Shown here: positions 9,546 through 12,500 of the stretch, one piece after another
How positions within the stretch are numbered: the stretch's first letter is position 1
How the letters are laid out: each line of letters opens with the position of its first letter
Source of the DNA: Halocaridina rubra
Lineage: Eukaryota > Arthropoda > Malacostraca > Decapoda > Atyidae
NCBI GenBank assembly: GCA_037179515.1
Contig: JAXCGZ010011699.1
Coordinates: forward strand, 52,501-65,000
DNA: 12,500 bases
Direction of reading: 5' to 3'
The notes under the pieces: generated by a model
Database searches by the model: none
Told to the model about the DNA's origin: nothing
Seen by the model: only the letters and a program-made list of their open reading frames with translations
Position numbers and translations under genes: made by a program

Positions 9546-10282
9546 GAAACCAATGGAAGAGAAACTACATATTAGCTGATAGAAATCATATTCCAGCAGC
9601 ACCTGTTATTAAATATGGAAGAGCCATTGAATCAGGGAGAAATTATCTTTAGGGGCAGTTGGGCTATTGACAATTGGCCAAAGGGGTATTTGATCTACCT
9701 GCGAGTAAAATATCGAGATCACTTTCACTTTTGCGATATAGTGGAAAATATTCCTATAACCTAGAATGTAATACATGTGTTCAACTATCATTTCCATTTT
9801 GTTATCTTTTTTTAATTCACTTTCTTTTGCAGTGCATGGTGCTATTTCTCTGGGCCAGAAGGAAGATATTTGATACTGAATTCTTTTATCATATTGAAAT
9901 ACAGGGAAACTTGTTTTACTCCTTTAGTACGTTAATTTCGAAAAATAAAAATATTTGGAGGCGTAAATAAAGTTTTAGATATATTACAGTGAATCCCTCA
10001 GTAGGTTAATAAAAGTCAACAAACTTTAGTGTAATTAGGATCATATCTTATAATTAAGTAACACATTTTCTTTGGATTCATGCAGACTATATCTTTTTGT
10101 AAAAAATATAGTTCAAAGCAATGCACTGTAACTCAAAGTTGCGGAATCTATCTACTACTGATTTATGGAGTCCCTGCAAGACATACAAGAAGTTAAATAG
10201 GCGCCATGTTAATAACATATAAACAACCAGTAAACATTAAAAGCTTCCATACATTTATTTATTTCTACTTTCCTTAGTTGCA
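9546..10282. other. Unrecognised AT-rich sequence
   Basis: About 740 bp. A 98-codon plus-strand frame (9674-9970) exists, but it shows no family motif, is rich in Phe/Ser/Leu as chance AT-rich frames are, and has an overlapping open frame on the other strand. No tRNA, terminal repeat or element motif was recognised. Confidence 0.55.
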
Positions 10283-10650
10283 TCTATTTTATCTCCCTTA
10301 ACTTTACCACTTTTTAATGGTAAGTCTGACCACCCTTAGATCACAATCTCTTCCATATTTGCTCCCCCACCAAAGACCCCTCCTATCCAACTTCGTCTTT
10401 GGCACTATAAGGTTACCGACGTGGTGATTTGCTTAGCTTTCTACTTTATTTTCCAAGGGAGGAGTACTGATTATGGGCCGTAACCATCAAAGATGTTGAG
10501 ATCATTACCCTGGACAATGAGACGTTCAGCTACTCCTCTATCTAGACTTTCTCTCCCTCAAATCCTTTGTTTGACCATGCATGTCCCATGGCTACTCAGG
10601 CCAGGGATGGAGAATGCCAGTCATTTCATGCATTTCCTACTGTCACCCGA
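10283..10650 (+). pseudogene. End of endonuclease and start of linker, Jockey-type element
   Basis: Reading from about 10283, a LTLPLFNGKSDHP segment holds the SDH box of the AP-like endonuclease (Ser-Asp-His codons 10325-10333), intact here and followed by a TAG. The frame continues to LRLWHYKV and FQGRSTDYGP, then a stop. After a shift, the next frame gives IKDVEIITLDNETFSYSSI-stop-TFSPSNP and FDHACPMATQARDGE up to SFHAFPTVT at 10650. A (W/L)FDHAC...ARD motif is typical of the region after the endonuclease in Jockey-like LINEs. Confidence 0.75.
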
Positions 10651-10965
10651 GTTTTCTACCACTATGCTACCGACTTGGGAAGTGACAAACCTGCATCAAG
10701 CTTACCGTTGGGCGTTATGAAAGGTACTCAACTTTTTATCTCCGGCTCCAACCCGTGTTCACCCCCACTCGAATGGGGATTAATAGTGATACATGAAACG
10801 CCATCCAGCAACATCCTCAGCTTGTTAATATGCAAACGCATATTTATTCCCTTATTTCAGCCTTCTCTTTCAGCCATTACTTACTCCTTGTCAAAGTTTT
10901 CTTGTTGCCAGGGCCTGATGCGGGCAGTTTTCTTTGCCCGTCCCTGTGTCACATTTTTATAATAG
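10651..10965. other. Unrelated insert within the Jockey-type linker
   Basis: Element similarity stops after SFHAFPTVT (10650) and resumes at TRSAFITARNRC (about 10970). In related elements these segments lie close together, so about 315 bp appears inserted. The piece is less AT-rich than its surroundings and contains a near-palindromic CCCCCACTCGAATGGGG (10761-10777). I find no coding motif, clear A/B boxes, terminal repeats or target duplication. It may be a small unidentified element, or an expanded and decayed part of the linker. Confidence 0.45.
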
Positions 10966-12500
10966 AAAGAACACGCTCTGCTTTTATTACTGCTAGAAAT
11001 CGCTGTTCTGATAAAATTCGTAAGCTTACAGCTTCATTTCTTAGATGGAAAGTTGATGGCCTTAACGCTACTCACACTGATAAATGTTTTTGGTTCTTAG
11101 GCAAAAACTTTACCAAATGCTCCTGTACCTCCTAACTGTTCTATAAATTACTTTCCCACTGACAAAGCCATTATCTTCAGCTCTCATTTTTCTGGTAACT
11201 TTTCTGTAAGCAGTGCCAACGAACTTGACCGGACGTACTTTACCTCTTCCTAACCCTATGGTTACCCCTATTCATTCTATATGCAACGCCCATTGGGTTC
11301 TTCACTCTCTGATGACAAACAAGGCACCCAGATCCGAAAGTGTCTCTGCAGAATTTCTTAAAGAGTTTGAAGATGAATTGGCTCCCGTGCTTTGCCATCT
11401 TTTTCTCCTCATTCTCTCAATCAGTATCTATTATCCATTTTAGGAAGCACATTCCTGAGAAAGGAGTCCATTCTATTTCTTCCAACTACCAACTTATTAC
11501 CTTAACCTCTGCTATCGCTAAAGTATTCAGAGCTGCTCAGTTCTCATTTCTGAAACATGCTGAATCTAACTCGCTTATTTCTGATAACCAATACAGCTTC
11601 CGCAAGGTAAGATCAATTAGTGACCTCCTCTCCTATCTCACTTGTGTATGGTCATCTTGTCTGATGAATAACTATGGGGAATCATTTCTCGTTACCTCTG
11701 ATATCTCTAAGGCTTTTTACTTTGTGTAGCAATGGGCTCTCTTAGCTAAAATTTTGCTTATGGCTTTACCCCTTCTTTCTATTCTCCAATATCCAATATA
11801 TTTCTCACCGTTTCATATTTGTTGTTGTTGACAGCGCAAAATCTAGCTTATTCCCAGTTACTAGTGGTGTTCCAAAGGTTTTTTCTCTCCTTGTCTGTTT
11901 CTTCACTTCAACAAAGATCTTGATCAGTCCCCATCCTTCTCTATACTCCACGCTTTTGCCGAAGATTTTGCTGCGCGATTTCAGTCCTGTATCCCTCTTT
12001 TTTCAACTTTCAACTCTGATTTACTGAAAGTATCTGAATAGGGAACCCAAAATATAGCAAAATGTAATGCTTCCAAGACACATTTTCTTGCTATTCCCTT
12101 ATCTTCTTCTTCTCTTGATACCCTTATTGTCTTGAAAACAACTTTATAATCTTAATTCTATAAAAATAGTAGGTATTTGGAGTTCTGAATAGCATTCGTC
12201 ATTACTTTTCCTTTTCTTAAACACTAAAGATTTATAAAGGCTTTATCTATCCTTGTCTATAATAGTGCTCTAACAATTGTAATGCTTCTCTTTACACTTA
12301 CTTCCATAATCGGATTGAATTTAAGACCATAATACCCATCATTGATCCCCCTCTCAATTTCGGTCTCGTTTCTCTCTCTCTTCGCCAGAGAAAATCATCT
12401 CTTTCTCTTTTCATTTGGTAATACTTGCATTTATACTTTGACGAGTTGGTGAGTTTCATCCCTACCCAGCTGTGAGGCTGTATAACACATGCCAAACGGC
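10966..12500 (+). pseudogene. Reverse transcriptase and C-terminal region, Jockey-type element
   Basis: Segments in order: TRSAFITARNRCSDKIRKL and TDKCFWFLGKNF (to 11135); TDKAIIFSSHFSGNF (11158 on); LMTNKA...AEFLKEFEDELAPVLCHLF (11310-11405); ISSNYQLITLTSAIAKVF, DNQYSFRKVRSISDLLSYLT and motif A SDISKAFY (11475-11720); FVVVDSAKSS..TSGVPK, motif B (11818-11877); motif C FAED (11955-11966); SE-stop-GTQNIAKCNASKT; LNSIKIVGIW (12151 on); and LRQRKSSLSLF..DELVSFIPTQL near the right edge. It would copy element RNA. The first Asp of FADD is Glu (GAA 11961-11963), the Asp ending AFD is Tyr (11718-11720), and TAG replaces Trp codons at 11727-11729 and 12039-12041. Frame changes fall near 11140, 11215, 11430, 11760-11815, 11880-11950, 12120 and 12200-12350. 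Confidence 0.86.

Larger units (their letters stand above)
10283..12500 (+). mobile_element. Jockey-type non-LTR retrotransposon relic, continues past the right edge
   Basis: Plus-strand translation gives in order the last box of an AP-like endonuclease, a linker with an FDHAC motif, the reverse transcriptase and the start of the C-terminal region (LRQRKSSLSLF). Wording such as NYRPI-, QYGFRK-RS-DLL-YLT-, DISKAFD- and SGVPQ-type motifs points to the Jockey/CR1 side of APE-type LINEs, most like Jockey. The 5' part, including most of the endonuclease, is missing, as expected for 5'-truncated LINE insertions. At least seven frame changes and several stops show long decay. It lies in the opposite orientation to the RTE-like element at the left of the window. 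Confidence 0.85.

Noticed and set aside
9674..9970. 98-codon plus-strand frame as a hypothetical gene
   Set aside because: No motif, biased AT-rich composition, an overlapping open frame on the other strand, and no promoter or splice context that I can support.

Overview
This window is non-coding, repeat-rich animal DNA. It looks like decayed intergenic sequence from a large arthropod genome, most likely a crustacean. That guess rests on four things: very long simple repeats of (TA), (TAA) and (TTC); a mix of RTE-like and Jockey-type non-LTR retrotransposons, a Penelope-like element and a hAT transposon; TTAGG-flavoured minisatellite DNA; and no host exon. The species assignment is inference. 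The element calls come from reading translated motifs.

Layout from left to right. Positions 1-697 are an uninterrupted (TA)n tract that runs off the left edge. From about 795 to 4140 on the minus strand lies a nearly full-length but dead APE-type non-LTR retrotransposon, probably RTE-like. Its endonuclease, linker, reverse transcriptase and C-terminal region follow in the correct order and are broken by stops and frameshifts. Its 5' side meets a (TAA)n tract of about 630 bp (4141-4768). A minus-strand tRNA-like sequence (4782-4853) runs directly into that tract and resembles the head of a SINE. About 1 kb of unrecognised AT-rich sequence follows, then a (TTC)n tract (5871-6154) carrying an internal 100-bp duplication.

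The middle holds a minus-strand hAT transposase relic (6311-7167). Its apparent 5' terminal and subterminal repeats extend to 7603. A plus-strand, 5'-truncated Penelope-like element (about 7740-8745) lies in the opposite orientation, with its two 5' sides facing each other. Its reverse transcriptase tail and GIY-YIG endonuclease are still readable. Its 3' flank runs into a second (TAA)n tract (8768-9183), followed by a 30-bp minisatellite (about 9252-9460) and about 0.75 kb of unrecognised sequence. From about 10283 to the right edge there is a plus-strand Jockey-type retrotransposon relic. It keeps the end of the endonuclease, the linker (interrupted by about 315 bp of unrelated sequence), the reverse transcriptase and the start of the C-terminal region, and it continues beyond the window.

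No functional gene, operon or host system is present. The interest lies in the diversity of element classes, the repeated contact between elements and simple repeats, the readable inactivating changes, and a few structural signals: hAT subterminal repeats, a SINE-like tRNA head, the duplicated TTC block and a faint hammerhead-like core.
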